Source: Methylotuvimicrobium sp. KM2
Lineage (GTDB): Bacteria > Pseudomonadota > Gammaproteobacteria > Methylococcales > Methylomonadaceae
Assembly: GCF_038051925.1 (NCBI RefSeq)
Contig: NZ_CP150634.1
Span: forward strand, 4,534,300 to 4,598,299
Direction: 5' to 3'
DNA length: 64,000 nucleotides
Below the pieces are notes generated by a model. It was not told where the DNA came from. It did not search any database and saw nothing but the letters and a program-made list of their open reading frames with translations. The position numbers and the translations under genes are program-made. Below, piece by piece: positions 24,862 through 32,807 of this stretch (position 1 is the first letter of the stretch; the number at the start of each line of letters is the position of its first letter).

Positions 24862-25164
24862 TTATTTGGCTACGCTATGATTGAGCACGTAAGAACTGAG
24901 CGAGCGCATTTTGCTACCGGTGATATTCGGGAACTTGGGCATCATCAGCGAGCCGCCCTGCACTTTGTGAGTGATATACCTTTCATTAGCATTTTTCTCG
25001 TTGAGTGAAAAAACGACTTGCGGGACTGCCGGGTCTTTGGGTTGATGACATTCCGCGCAGGCTTCCTTGAAAATGGTTTCGCCGGTCGCCGAAGACCCCG
25101 GCGTATAGTCGCGCGAGCAAGCCGCTAATAAAAAAAAAGCGGAAACGAGCAGGATCTTAATCAT
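24862..25164 (-). CDS. Small c-type cytochrome lipoprotein
   Basis: A 100-residue monohaem cytochrome c. The N-terminal leader has a lipobox-like LLAAC with Cys at 16, so it is probably anchored in the periplasm. The haem-binding CXXCH motif is CAECH (about 35-39), with a likely axial Met in GGSLMMPKFPNIT. It contains the spacing of class I cytochromes. The start overlaps the dihydroorotase-like gene by 8 bases. Its electron donor and acceptor are not evident from neighbours, which are pyrimidine genes. Confidence 0.85.
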   Translation of the reverse strand: MIKILLVSAFFLLAACSRDYTPGSSATGETIFKEACAECHQPKDPAVPQVVFSLNEKNANERYITHKVQGGSLMMPKFPNITGSKMRSLSSYVLNHSVAK

Positions 25165-26446
25165 GAAACACTCCTTGATAAATAATTTTACCGGATTGCA
25201 ATGTAGCGCTGACGCGGCCGGTTAATGTTTCGCCCCAATAGGGCGTATTGATGCCTTTGCTATACCAAGTCGAACGGTCGATTTTCCATCGGCGCTCAGG
25301 GTCGAATATGCAAATATCGGCGGATTTCCCTGGCGTCATTGTGCCGCATTCTAAACTCAGTATCTTGGCGGGGGTTTGTGTTAACGCGGCAATGCCTTGA
25401 GAAAGTGTAATCAATTTTTCATCGACCAGTTTCAGCATTAACGGCAATAACGTTTCAAGCGCCGATATACCGGGTTCGGTTTCCGGAAACGCGCCTAATT
25501 TAGCATCGAGGTCGTGCGGTTGGTGATCCGAACACAGCGTGCCGATGGTGCCTTGCATCAGTGCCTTCCTTAGAAAATGTTTATCCTGCTCGCTCCGTAA
25601 CGGGGGTAAAACATGGTAAGCGCTGTCGAAAGGCTTCATGTCGTTTTCGGTCAGATGCAACTGATGCGCCGCGATATCGGCACTGACAGATAATCCATAC
25701 TTTTGGGCCTGCTGGATTTTGATCACCGAACGGCGGCAACTGATTTGTCCGAAATGCACGCGGCACCCGGTCAGCTCGGCCAGTTCGAGACATTGCGACA
25801 ACGCGATCGTTTCGGCGGTTTCGGGTATGCCGGGCAAGCCGTAGCGGGTCGCGAACGCCCCTTCATGCGCGCAGCCTTCATTGCTCAGGCTGTGCTCATT
25901 GGGGCGGTAGATCAGCAATAAATCATGACTGGCGGCATATTCCATCGCGCGCCTCAATACGAGTAGATTGCTGATGGGTTTGCCTCCGTTGCCGACCGCT
26001 ATGCAGCCCGCCTCCCGTAGCGCCAACATCGAACTGAGCTCTTGGCCTTCAAGATTTTGCGTTAGCGCGCCGATCGGCAGGATTTGCCGGTAATTGGAGT
26101 TTTCGGCCAATTCTTTGACCAACTCGGTAATTGCCGGCGTATCGATGACCGGCCGTGTATCGGGTTGTAAAATCAAGGTGGTAATGCCGCCGGCCGCGGC
26201 CGCCTTGGTTTCGGTTTGAAACGTGGCTTTATGACTTTGGCCCGGTTGACGCAAGCGAGTGCTAATATCGATAAAGCCGGGGCAGACGATTTGACCGGAA
26301 GCGTCGATGACGCTGTCGGCCTCAAAGCCGTCGGGGTTCTCGAATAAGGCAAGAATTTTGCCGTCGGCAACATAAACCGGACCGGTTCGATCGACCGAAC
26401 GGGCCGGATCGATCACGCGCCCTTGTTCAATCAGAATTCTTTTCAT
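25157..26446 (-). CDS. pyrX: Non-catalytic dihydroorotase homologue (PyrX / PyrC')
   Basis: A 429-residue amidohydrolase-fold protein. In active dihydroorotases the segment after CPGFID contains the metal-binding HxH; here it reads CPGFIDISTRLRQPG, so both histidines are lost. That matches the inactive dihydroorotase-like subunit of Pseudomonas-type aspartate transcarbamoylase, which supports PyrB assembly rather than hydrolysing dihydroorotate. It also keeps RGTIGTLCSDHQPHD-like SDHQPHD late in the barrel. It overlaps pyrB by one base (26446) and the cytochrome by 8, consistent with an operon and a stoichiometric complex. A true pyrC must lie elsewhere. Confidence 0.88.
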   Translation of the reverse strand: MKRILIEQGRVIDPARSVDRTGPVYVADGKILALFENPDGFEADSVIDASGQIVCPGFIDISTRLRQPGQSHKATFQTETKAAAAGGITTLILQPDTRPVIDTPAITELVKELAENSNYRQILPIGALTQNLEGQELSSMLALREAGCIAVGNGGKPISNLLVLRRAMEYAASHDLLLIYRPNEHSLSNEGCAHEGAFATRYGLPGIPETAETIALSQCLELAELTGCRVHFGQISCRRSVIKIQQAQKYGLSVSADIAAHQLHLTENDMKPFDSAYHVLPPLRSEQDKHFLRKALMQGTIGTLCSDHQPHDLDAKLGAFPETEPGISALETLLPLMLKLVDEKLITLSQGIAALTQTPAKILSLECGTMTPGKSADICIFDPERRWKIDRSTWYSKGINTPYWGETLTGRVSATLQSGKIIYQGVFHD

Positions 26447-27411
26447 CAGGCCGCTCCTTGAGTTTGCATCGCCATCGACATGACCGCCATACGTATTGCG
26501 ATGCCGTTACTGACTTGCCGTAATATGACCGATTGCGGACCGTCGGCAACGCGCGTATCGATTTCGACGCCGCGATTGATCGGCCCCGGGTGCATCACGA
26601 TCGCATCGGGCTTGGCGATTTCCAGTTTTTCAGGCGTCAAACCAAAACATTTGAAGTACTCGCTTTCGCTGGGCAACAAGGCCGAGGTCATGCGCTCTTT
26701 TTGTAAACGCAGCATGATGATGACATCGATGTCTTTGAGTCCCTCGGTCAAGTTATGACAGACCGTGACGCCGAGCGTTTCGACATAGGCGGGGAGCAAA
26801 GTTTTCGGTGCGATAACCCGAACTTCGGCCGCGCCCAAGGTATTGAGTGCCAGAATTTGCGAGCGCGCAACTCTGGAATGCAGGATGTCGCCGATGATCG
26901 CGACTCTCAACGCGCTGAAATCCGGCTTGAACTGCCGAATCGTGAACATATCCAGCATTGCCTGAGTCGGATGACTGTGCCGGCCATCGCCGGCATTGAT
27001 CACGCTGATATGCGGCGCGGTATGTTCGGCGATAAAATGCGCGGCGCCGCTGGTCCCGTGACGTACGACAAACATATCGACAAACATCGCTTCCAGATTG
27101 CGAATCGTATCGAGCAGGCTTTCACCTTTCGAGGTGGCCGAAGTCGCGATATTCATACTGATGACATCGGCCGAGAGTCTTTTGGCCGCGAGTTCGAAGG
27201 TCGTTCGGGTACGCGTGCTGTTTTCGAAAAACAGATTAACGATGGTTTTACCCCGCAATAAGGGAACCTTTTTCACATGATGCCCCGACATTTCGGCAAA
27301 CGATTCGGCAGTATCGAGAATTTCGGTCAACAGCGCTTTGTCGAGGCCGTCAATCGTCAAAAAGTGCTTCAATTTACCTTCTGCGTTTAATTGTAAATTG
27401 TTGTGACTCAT
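26446..27411 (-). CDS. pyrB: Aspartate carbamoyltransferase catalytic subunit
   Basis: A 321-residue enzyme condensing carbamoyl phosphate and aspartate to carbamoyl aspartate, the committed step of pyrimidine synthesis. The carbamoyl-phosphate site is FENSTRTRTTFE (about 59-70). Other motifs are the HPTQAMLDMFTI stretch with GDGRHSHPTQ, and VMHPGPINRGVEI at the C-terminal aspartate-binding side. Length fits the class A-type chains that pair with PyrX. pyrR lies 3 bases upstream and pyrX overlaps by one base. Confidence 0.97.
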   Translation of the reverse strand: MSHNNLQLNAEGKLKHFLTIDGLDKALLTEILDTAESFAEMSGHHVKKVPLLRGKTIVNLFFENSTRTRTTFELAAKRLSADVISMNIATSATSKGESLLDTIRNLEAMFVDMFVVRHGTSGAAHFIAEHTAPHISVINAGDGRHSHPTQAMLDMFTIRQFKPDFSALRVAIIGDILHSRVARSQILALNTLGAAEVRVIAPKTLLPAYVETLGVTVCHNLTEGLKDIDVIIMLRLQKERMTSALLPSESEYFKCFGLTPEKLEIAKPDAIVMHPGPINRGVEIDTRVADGPQSVILRQVSNGIAIRMAVMSMAMQTQGAA

Positions 27412-27414
27412 GCC

Positions 27415-27933
27415 TTAGGCCGCTACGTCAAGAGTTTGAATATCGATACCCAAGGGGTCCGGGCCGGTTAATTTGATACGTTGATTGGCGTCAAGACGAA
27501 TCGATGTGCCGATACAGTCCGGACGCAACGGAATTTGCCGCCCGTCGCGTTCGATCAATACCGCCAACACGACTTGATTAGGCCGGCCGTAATCGAAGAT
27601 TTCGTTGAGCGCGGCACGAATCGTACGGCCGGTGTAAAAGACATCGTCGACCAGAATAATATCGCGGCCCTCAATCGTGTTCGGCAAGGCGCTCGGCTTG
27701 ACATTCGGATGTACGCCGATTTGCGAAAAATCGTCGCGGTAAAACGTGATATCCAATAGCCCTAAAGGCTCTGTCAAACCCAAGCGTTGATGGAGGCGTT
27801 CGGCAATCCAGACGCCGCCGGTGCGAATGCCGATCATCACCGGATTTTCAAGCTTTCTGGTAGTGATTATATTGCCGATAGCCGACTCCAGCCGAGTCAA
27901 TAATTCAGTAATATCGAGTTGTTGATGGGTCAT
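27415..27933 (-). CDS. pyrR: PyrR bifunctional protein (uracil phosphoribosyltransferase / regulator)
   Basis: A 172-residue phosphoribosyltransferase-fold protein. The PRPP loop is DIILVDDVFYTGRTIRAAL (about 94-112), characteristic of PyrR. In Gram-positive bacteria PyrR attenuates pyr operons; in Pseudomonas-type operons it is placed as here, just before pyrB, and its regulatory role is less clear. No attenuator-like stem-loop is visible in the 3-base pyrR-pyrB gap, so any RNA control would need to lie upstream. It is 9 bases downstream of ruvX. Confidence 0.93.
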   Translation of the reverse strand: MTHQQLDITELLTRLESAIGNIITTRKLENPVMIGIRTGGVWIAERLHQRLGLTEPLGLLDITFYRDDFSQIGVHPNVKPSALPNTIEGRDIILVDDVFYTGRTIRAALNEIFDYGRPNQVVLAVLIERDGRQIPLRPDCIGTSIRLDANQRIKLTGPDPLGIDIQTLDVAA

Positions 27934-27942
27934 ATGTCGGGG

Positions 27943-28389
27943 TTATTGAGTGTTGAGCCATGTTTGTAATATGAGCTGGGCGGCAAGCCGATCTTGCACT
28001 TCCCATAGCTTGCCTGCGCTGACTCGCACGTCGTCGTACAGCATTTGTTTGGCTTCAAAAGTGGTCAGGGTTTCATCCTGCTGAAAAACCGGTAGTTGAA
28101 AGCGTCCTTCCAATTGCCGGCAAAATTTGAGCATACGCGGGGTAATCGGATTATCCTGGCCATCGCTCTGCCGGGAAATACCGACGACTAAGCCCGCCGG
28201 TTGCCATTCTTGAATAAGCCGACCGATAGCCGTCCAGTCCGGTACTTGATTAACCGAGCGTAAAGTCGATAAGGCATTGGCCGTCCCGGTCGTGGTTTGC
28301 CCAACCGCCACGCCGATTTTTTTATTACCGAAATCGAAACCGAGGTAGGTATCGTGATTGCGAGGAACTAGCGGGTCGTGTTTAGCCAT
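27943..28389 (-). CDS. ruvX: RuvX/YqgF pre-16S rRNA nuclease (RNase H fold)
   Basis: A 148-residue protein of the YqgF family, known to process the 5' end of pre-16S rRNA in E. coli and annotated historically as a Holliday-junction resolvase. The RNase-H-fold start YLGFDFGNKKIGVAVGQ (about 16-32) carries the first catalytic Asp. GLVVGISRQSDGQDNPITPR is near 68-87, and QDETLTTFEAKQ with the acidic residue follows. It overlaps algH by 8 bases, a conserved algH-ruvX arrangement. Confidence 0.95.
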   Translation of the reverse strand: MAKHDPLVPRNHDTYLGFDFGNKKIGVAVGQTTTGTANALSTLRSVNQVPDWTAIGRLIQEWQPAGLVVGISRQSDGQDNPITPRMLKFCRQLEGRFQLPVFQQDETLTTFEAKQMLYDDVRVSAGKLWEVQDRLAAQLILQTWLNTQ

Positions 28390-28963
28390 GTCCTGCCGGC
28401 GCGGTTAATTGATTGATGTCGATGCCGATTTGATGAGCTGCGGCCTGCCAGCGTTGATTGACCGGCGTATTGAAGATGATGTCATTGCCGCTAGGCGTGT
28501 TCAGCCAAGCATTATTGACGATTTCTTGCTCCAATTGGCCCTCGCCCCAGCCGGCATAGCCCAAGGCAACTAGATATTGTTCGGGGCCTTTGCCGATCGC
28601 GATGGCTTCGAGAATATCGCGCGACGTGGTTAGCGAGATTTCATCCGATATCGAGATCGAGGAGTCCCATCTTCCGCATGGGTTGTGAATCACAAAACCG
28701 CGTTCCTGTTGTACCGGCCCGCCGAAAAATACCGGAGCTTCCGCAGCTGCCGGAAAGGTCACGTTGATTTGCATTTGTTTGAAGATGTCGCCCAGCTTCA
28801 TGTCGATCTGCCGATTGATCACAATACCTAATGCGCCATCGGCGTTATGCTGACATAGGTAGGTCACGGTATGAAAAAAACCCGGATCGGTCAGATTGGG
28901 CATCGCTATCAGGAACTGATTATTTAAATAAGTCGTATCGGTCATATCGGTAAGTGTGTTCAT
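28382..28963 (-). CDS. algH: AlgH/YqgE (UPF0301) protein
   Basis: A 193-residue protein of the UPF0301/AlgH family. Conserved stretches seen are LNNQFLIAMPNLTDPGFFHT, VTYLCQHNADGALGIVINR, VFFGGPVQQERGFVIH and LGYAGWGEGQLEQEI. Its biochemical role is unsettled; it was first linked to alginate regulation in Pseudomonas. A second in-frame ATG six codons in could also be the start. The upstream gap contains a mobile element that separates it from tonB by about 150 bases, so the block is likely read through or uses a promoter within the element. Confidence 0.95.
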   Translation of the reverse strand: MNTLTDMTDTTYLNNQFLIAMPNLTDPGFFHTVTYLCQHNADGALGIVINRQIDMKLGDIFKQMQINVTFPAAAEAPVFFGGPVQQERGFVIHNPCGRWDSSISISDEISLTTSRDILEAIAIGKGPEQYLVALGYAGWGEGQLEQEIVNNAWLNTPSGNDIIFNTPVNQRWQAAAHQIGIDINQLTAPAGHG

Positions 28964-28981
28964 GGCTGCGCGAGTTAATGA

Positions 28982-29116
28982 GTTAACCCAGCTTTAACAA
29001 ATGTAGTGTCTACGGATTAAACTCTTAAGTCATAAGGATTAAAAAGCCTGCTGCATTCTTGGTTTTATCCTAATATTCAAAAGCGTATATTCAGTAAATG
29101 TTAAAGCTGTGTTAAC
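28982..29116. mobile_element. 135-bp TTAACCCAGC-ended miniature element, copy 1
   Basis: The left end GTTAACCCAGCTTTAACAAA and the right end, read in reverse (GTTAACACAGCTTTAACATT), are near-perfect inverted repeats of about 19 bases. The A/T-rich interior encodes nothing. It aligns with a second copy at 42457-42608 (shared ACAAAT-TAG, TAAA, ATTAAAAA spacing). The right tip's TTAAC supplies the TAA stop codon of tonB at 29112-29114. No transposase of matching ends is present in the window. Confidence 0.7.
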
Positions 29117-29993
29117 GTGCTGACATTCCCGATTCGTCCGAAAACTTCCAAACCCGGGTAATCACTAATACATCCAATTCCTTGAGCAATTCTTGAGGCA
29201 ATGGCGGAAACGGCGCGCTTAAACGAACGATCCTTTTGGCGGCTTCGTCTAGGGCTGCATTGCCTGAAGGACGTTTAATTCGTATATTATATATCGTACC
29301 GTCCGGATTGATGCCGACTTCCATCGTCAACGTGCCGAAAAAATTTTTTTTGCGTGCAACTTCGGGATAATTAAGGTTGCCGGTCGCTTCCACCTTTTTT
29401 TTCCAGTCCATCTCATATTGCGAAGCAACATATTTATGAGTGCTCACCGCATTGACATGCTTGATTTTGCTGATGTCGGCGCTGAGTTGCTGTTGCCGAA
29501 CTTCGGTGCCCAGCTGCGCAATTTGTTGTTGCAAGGCTGCGGCGGTAATTTTCGGAACCGGTTTGCTTTGCGGTTGAACCGGGGATTTAACCGGTACGGG
29601 AGGTGCTTTTGTCTCGGCTGGGCGAATCGTGCTGATTATTTTTTTGGGGGCTGCGGCTTGACGTTGAACCGGTTTGCTTTGCGGTTGCTTGTTAGGCAAG
29701 GTCCCGCGGCTAGGCAGCTTTTGTTTAGGCGGGGTTGGTTTGGTTTTTTGTTTGCCGGCGCCGATTTGATTTTCCTGGGCTAGAAAACTCGCCTGTTTAG
29801 GGGCTTTTTGTGCCGGCGTCGTGGCTAACGTGATTTCAATTGCACGATGAGTCTCTTCTTGTTTAGGCATTGAAAAATTAATGCCTAGGATAACCATAAT
29901 ATGCAGTATAGCGGCAATAAATAGGGTGATCATTAAGGCATCGTTTTCCGATGTGCTGGAAACTCCGCCCAAGAAAGCTCTTGATGTTGTCAT
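29112..29993 (-). CDS. tonB: Energy transducer TonB
   Basis: A 293-residue TonB protein that couples the inner-membrane proton motive force to outer-membrane receptors. It has a short cytoplasmic tail, one membrane anchor (about 20-40), a Pro/Lys/Gln-rich periplasmic spacer (about 60-155, with QPQSKPV repeated), and a C-terminal TonB fold (about 200-290). The TonB fold includes YPEVARKKNFFGTLTMEVGI, YNIRIKRPSGNAALDEAAKR and VITRVWKFSDE. Its stop codon lies in the tip of the miniature element, so the last few residues may differ from the ancestral end. It lies upstream of algH in the conserved gshB-tonB-algH order. Confidence 0.93.
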   Translation of the reverse strand: MTTSRAFLGGVSSTSENDALMITLFIAAILHIMVILGINFSMPKQEETHRAIEITLATTPAQKAPKQASFLAQENQIGAGKQKTKPTPPKQKLPSRGTLPNKQPQSKPVQRQAAAPKKIISTIRPAETKAPPVPVKSPVQPQSKPVPKITAAALQQQIAQLGTEVRQQQLSADISKIKHVNAVSTHKYVASQYEMDWKKKVEATGNLNYPEVARKKNFFGTLTMEVGINPDGTIYNIRIKRPSGNAALDEAAKRIVRLSAPFPPLPQELLKELDVLVITRVWKFSDESGMSAR

Positions 29994-30146
29994 AATTTCT
30001 TGATTGCTAAAGACTAAACGGAAACTATACTTGTTTTCATTAAACTATAAACTTTAACTTAAAGGAAGTCTCTATGCAGGATGGGTTTACAACCTATACT
30101 CATCAAGCTACTTCATTTTGATCGAAAAACCGTCTAAGCAGCGTAG

Positions 30147-30222
30147 CCCGGATGGAGCGTAGCGCAATCCGGGAAGTTCGAAGCCACGCTAGCCCGTATT
30201 CCGCTACGCTTCATACGGGCTA
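30147..30222. repeat. Two-hairpin REP-like unit
   Basis: Hairpin one: CCCGGAT (30147-30153) and ATCCGGG (30167-30173). Hairpin two: TAGCCCGTAT (30190-30199) and ATACGGGCTA (30213-30222). It is a BIME-like pair of inverted repeats. The 30001-30394 gap between tonB and gshB contains this unit, A/T-rich DNA likely holding the tonB promoter, and nothing else I can support. Confidence 0.55.
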
Positions 30223-30394
30223 CATGCTTCGTGCTACAAACTTAATTTTAAAGGAAGTATCTATGCGGAACGGGGTTGGTCACCCTGTCTTGCACGTTTC
30301 GACCCTACCCAAAGCAAACCGAAACGTTCGGGGCGAGTTGAATAACCCGTCCCGCGCCAGCGCCCGAAATGAGTTCGATAAACTTTCGAGAAAT

Positions 30395-31342
30395 TCAGCG
30401 AAGCTTTAATTCAATATGGTCCATCAACTGGCCGGCAATGTTCAATCCGAATTGTTTATCCAGTTCTTGTACGCAAGTCGGGCTAGTGACGTTGATTTCG
30501 GTGAGATAATCGCCGATGACGTCGAGGCCGACAAAAATTAAACCTTTTTCGCGTAAGGTCGGCCCGATTTGTTTGGCAATCCAAGAATCTCGAGCGGTTA
30601 GCACACGGCCTTCCGCATTGCCGCCGGCAGCCAGGTTGCCGCGAGTTTCTCCTTGAGCCGGAATTCTGGCCAACGCGTAAGGCACCGCCTCGCCGTCGAC
30701 GATCAAAATACGTTTATCGCCGTTTTTAATCTCGGGTAGATATTTTTGCGCCATTACATAACGACAATTGTATTGCGTCATGGTTTCCAAAATGACACTT
30801 AAATTCGGATCGTCCTTGCGCAAATGAAAAATCGACGTACCGCCCATGCCGTCCAGCGGTTTTAAAATAATCTCGCCTTGTTCCGCCAAAAAATCGCGAA
30901 TCCGTTTCGGATCGCGGGCCACCAAGGTTTCCGCGCAGCATTGAGGAAACCATGCGGTAAACAGTTTTTCATTGGCGTCACGCAAGGACTGAGGTTTATT
31001 GATGACATAAGCGCCTAAGGTTTCGGCCCGCTCGAGCAGATAAGTCGCATAAATGTATTCTTGATCGAAAGGAGGATCTTTGCGCATCATGATGACATCG
31101 AGTTGATCCAGCGCGATATCCTGTTCACTCGAAAATCGATGCCAACGCTCCGGGTTTCTTTGAACTTCCAATAAACGGGTACGCGCATAGGCGCGTCCGT
31201 TACGCATATAAAGATCGTTAAGCTCCATATAATGCAACTCCCATCCCCTGCTTTGAGCTTCAAGAAGCATTGCAAAGCTTGTATCTTTCTTGATGTTGAT
31301 GCGATCGATCGGGTCCATGACCATGCCGAATTTTATAGACAT
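30395..31342 (-). CDS. gshB: Glutathione synthetase
   Basis: A 315-residue ATP-grasp ligase joining gamma-glutamylcysteine and glycine; E. coli GshB is 316. The start MSIKFGMVMDPIDRINIKKD at 31342 is preferred over an in-frame start 14 codons upstream because GAGAG precedes it and the length fits. Family motifs: MRKDPPFDQEYIYATYLLE, IILKPLDGMGGTSIF (ATP/Mg binding), GDKRILIVDGEAVPYALAR, and VTSPTCVQELDKQFGLNI near the end. It is the first gene of the gshB-tonB-algH-ruvX-pyr block but is separated from tonB by about 400 bases. Confidence 0.97.
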   Translation of the reverse strand: MSIKFGMVMDPIDRINIKKDTSFAMLLEAQSRGWELHYMELNDLYMRNGRAYARTRLLEVQRNPERWHRFSSEQDIALDQLDVIMMRKDPPFDQEYIYATYLLERAETLGAYVINKPQSLRDANEKLFTAWFPQCCAETLVARDPKRIRDFLAEQGEIILKPLDGMGGTSIFHLRKDDPNLSVILETMTQYNCRYVMAQKYLPEIKNGDKRILIVDGEAVPYALARIPAQGETRGNLAAGGNAEGRVLTARDSWIAKQIGPTLREKGLIFVGLDVIGDYLTEINVTSPTCVQELDKQFGLNIAGQLMDHIELKLR

Positions 31343-31556
31343 AAAAACTCTCAATAATCCGAAATTAAAAAGGGGTGGCAACAAGGCGTCAACTATAGCG
31401 GTTTCAGAGGTCTTGGGAAAGAATGTTTTAGCGTGTCATGCGATGGCAATGAGGTTTCAAGGATCTATGCCGCATGAAAATCTATCTATTCTTTACTGAG
31501 AAAGTTCGCAGTTTTGCATTCCTTATCTATTTTTTCGATATGAAAAAACAATGTCG

Positions 31557-32040
31557 GTTCCGAAGAGGGTGCGGTTGCTCGATCGACAGGCGTCGGCGGC
31601 AGGGCAGATTTTTGCTCCATGCAAAATCTGCATTCACGCCGTCCTTGGCGTTCGAGCCGCCGTCGAGCCTACATGGACGTATTCACCCAGCACCTAAATT
31701 CCATAGTCCATTGGCTATGGTTAACTATCTTGGATAATTCATCCAGCACCTAAATAAGCCATGAATTTGAATCATTGCCAAAGACCTATGGAATTTAGGT
31801 GCTGGATTTACTCCCTTTATACTCAAAAAATGGTTAACTTTATGAAGGTATGGGGTGTGGCTAGCGAGGATGTCGGCAGCAGGGAGCTGCCGCCAAGCCT
31901 CCATGGATGGGTTTACGGCGTTCCTCGATAGACACATCCCATACCTTTTATTCTTAGACGGTTTTTCAATCAAAAGGGAGTAGGTGCTGGGTTCACGGCG
32001 TCCTGTCGGGCGAGTGACCGCACCTTCCGCCACCAGAGAA
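31557..32040. repeat. Family B repeats, several tandem and inverted copies
   Basis: Copy one (about 31557-31700) begins GGTTGCTCGATCGACAGGCG and includes the arms TTTTTGCTCCATGCAAAATC and CTACATGGACGTATTCACCC. The phrase CAGCACCTAAATTCCATAG and its inverse CTATGGAATTTAGGTGCTGG bracket 31688-31806. A third copy (about 31848-31960) has GGTATGGGGTGTGGC, TGTCGGCAGCAGGGAGCTGC and CGTTCCTCGATAGACACATC, and a last arm GGCGTCCTGTCGGGCGAGTG ends near 32010. The 31343-32323 gap holds these repeats plus the rpmB promoter; short frames within are repeat artefacts. Confidence 0.6.
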
Positions 32041-32252
32041 CTTTCATTTGCCGGGGCGATGGCTAGGCCTTCATGAACGTTACTATTTACGAATACTCCA
32101 TATAAACCTTCCGCAATCTAAAATTCGACAGCGCCCCAAGGAGGCGCCGGGGCCGAATTTTGATCTACGGGTACAGTCACGAAAAACCCGAAAGAAGTGA
32201 AATATCAGCTTTTATTGTTCAGACGTTTTTTCATTCAGATAGGAGTAAAAGG

Positions 32253-32281
32253 TTTACCTGACAACTAAAATTTGGTATAAA
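32253..32281 (+). promoter_or_regulatory. Probable sigma-70 promoter of rpmB-rpmG
   Basis: TTTACC (32253-32258), a 17-base spacer, then TATAAA (32276-32281), giving a start about 35 bases before the rpmB ATG. The -35 is imperfect. The region is A/T-rich and follows the repeat cluster. Confidence 0.5.
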
Positions 32282-32323
32282 AGCGGGCTAATTTTTGAAC
32301 AATGGCAAACAAAGAGGTTAATC

Positions 32324-32560
32324 ATGTCCAGAGTCTGTCAGGTTACAGGAAAACGCCCCGTAACCGGTAATAATGTATCGCACGCAAACAATAAAACCAG
32401 AAGACGTTTTTGCCCCAATCTACAACACCATCGTTTTTGGGTGGAAAGCGAGAATCGCTGGGTTCGCCTGCGTGTTTCCACGAAAGGCATGCGCGTTATC
32501 GACAAAAGAGGCATTGATGCCGTTTTGGCCGATTTGCGTAAACAAGGCATTAAGGCATAA
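32324..32560 (+). CDS. rpmB: 50S ribosomal protein L28
   Basis: A 78-residue ribosomal protein of the large subunit. The sequence MSRVCQVTGKRPVTGNNVSH is the usual N-terminus of L28, followed by RRRFCPNLQHHRFWVESENR and the basic C-terminal half. It has the standard length. A purine-rich site (AAAGAGG) precedes the ATG. It is followed by rpmG after 11 bases, the conserved rpmBG pair. Confidence 0.98.
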   Translation: MSRVCQVTGKRPVTGNNVSHANNKTRRRFCPNLQHHRFWVESENRWVRLRVSTKGMRVIDKRGIDAVLADLRKQGIKA

Positions 32561-32571
32561 GGGGATCAACC

Positions 32572-32727
32572 ATGCGCGATAAAATCAAACTCGTTTCATC
32601 CGAAGGCACCGGACATTTTTATACTACGACAAAAAACAAACGCACTATGCCTGAGAAAATGGAGATCAAAAAATTCGATCCTGTTGTTCGCAAGCATGTG
32701 ATGTACAAAGAAGCTAAAATCAAATAA
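32572..32727 (+). CDS. rpmG: 50S ribosomal protein L33
   Basis: A 51-residue ribosomal protein, beginning MRDKIKLVSSEGTGHFYTTT and ending KHVMYKEAKIK. It lacks the zinc-binding Cys pairs of the C+ form, so it is the zinc-free type. AGGGGATCAACC before the ATG includes a good ribosome site. The intrinsic terminator at 32757-32792 closes the rpmBG transcript. Confidence 0.97.
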   Translation: MRDKIKLVSSEGTGHFYTTTKNKRTMPEKMEIKKFDPVVRKHVMYKEAKIK

Positions 32728-32756
32728 TTTTTGACGACACTTCTTTCGTTGCCCGG

Positions 32757-32792
32757 AAAGCCGCGGTTACGCCTAAAGCGCCGCGGCTTTTT
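32757..32792 (+). terminator. Intrinsic terminator of rpmB-rpmG
   Basis: AAAGCCGCGG (32757-32766) pairs perfectly with CCGCGGCTTT (32781-32790), with TT following and A-rich upstream. It lies 30 bases after the rpmG stop and just before the end of the convergent gene at 32808. Confidence 0.85.
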
Positions 32793-32807
32793 CGTCTATC
32801 GCCGCAA

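Noticed and set aside
31474..31737. Possible small protein of 87 codons
   Set aside because: The frame runs through family B repeat DNA, and similar frames occur in other copies only because the repeat is shared.
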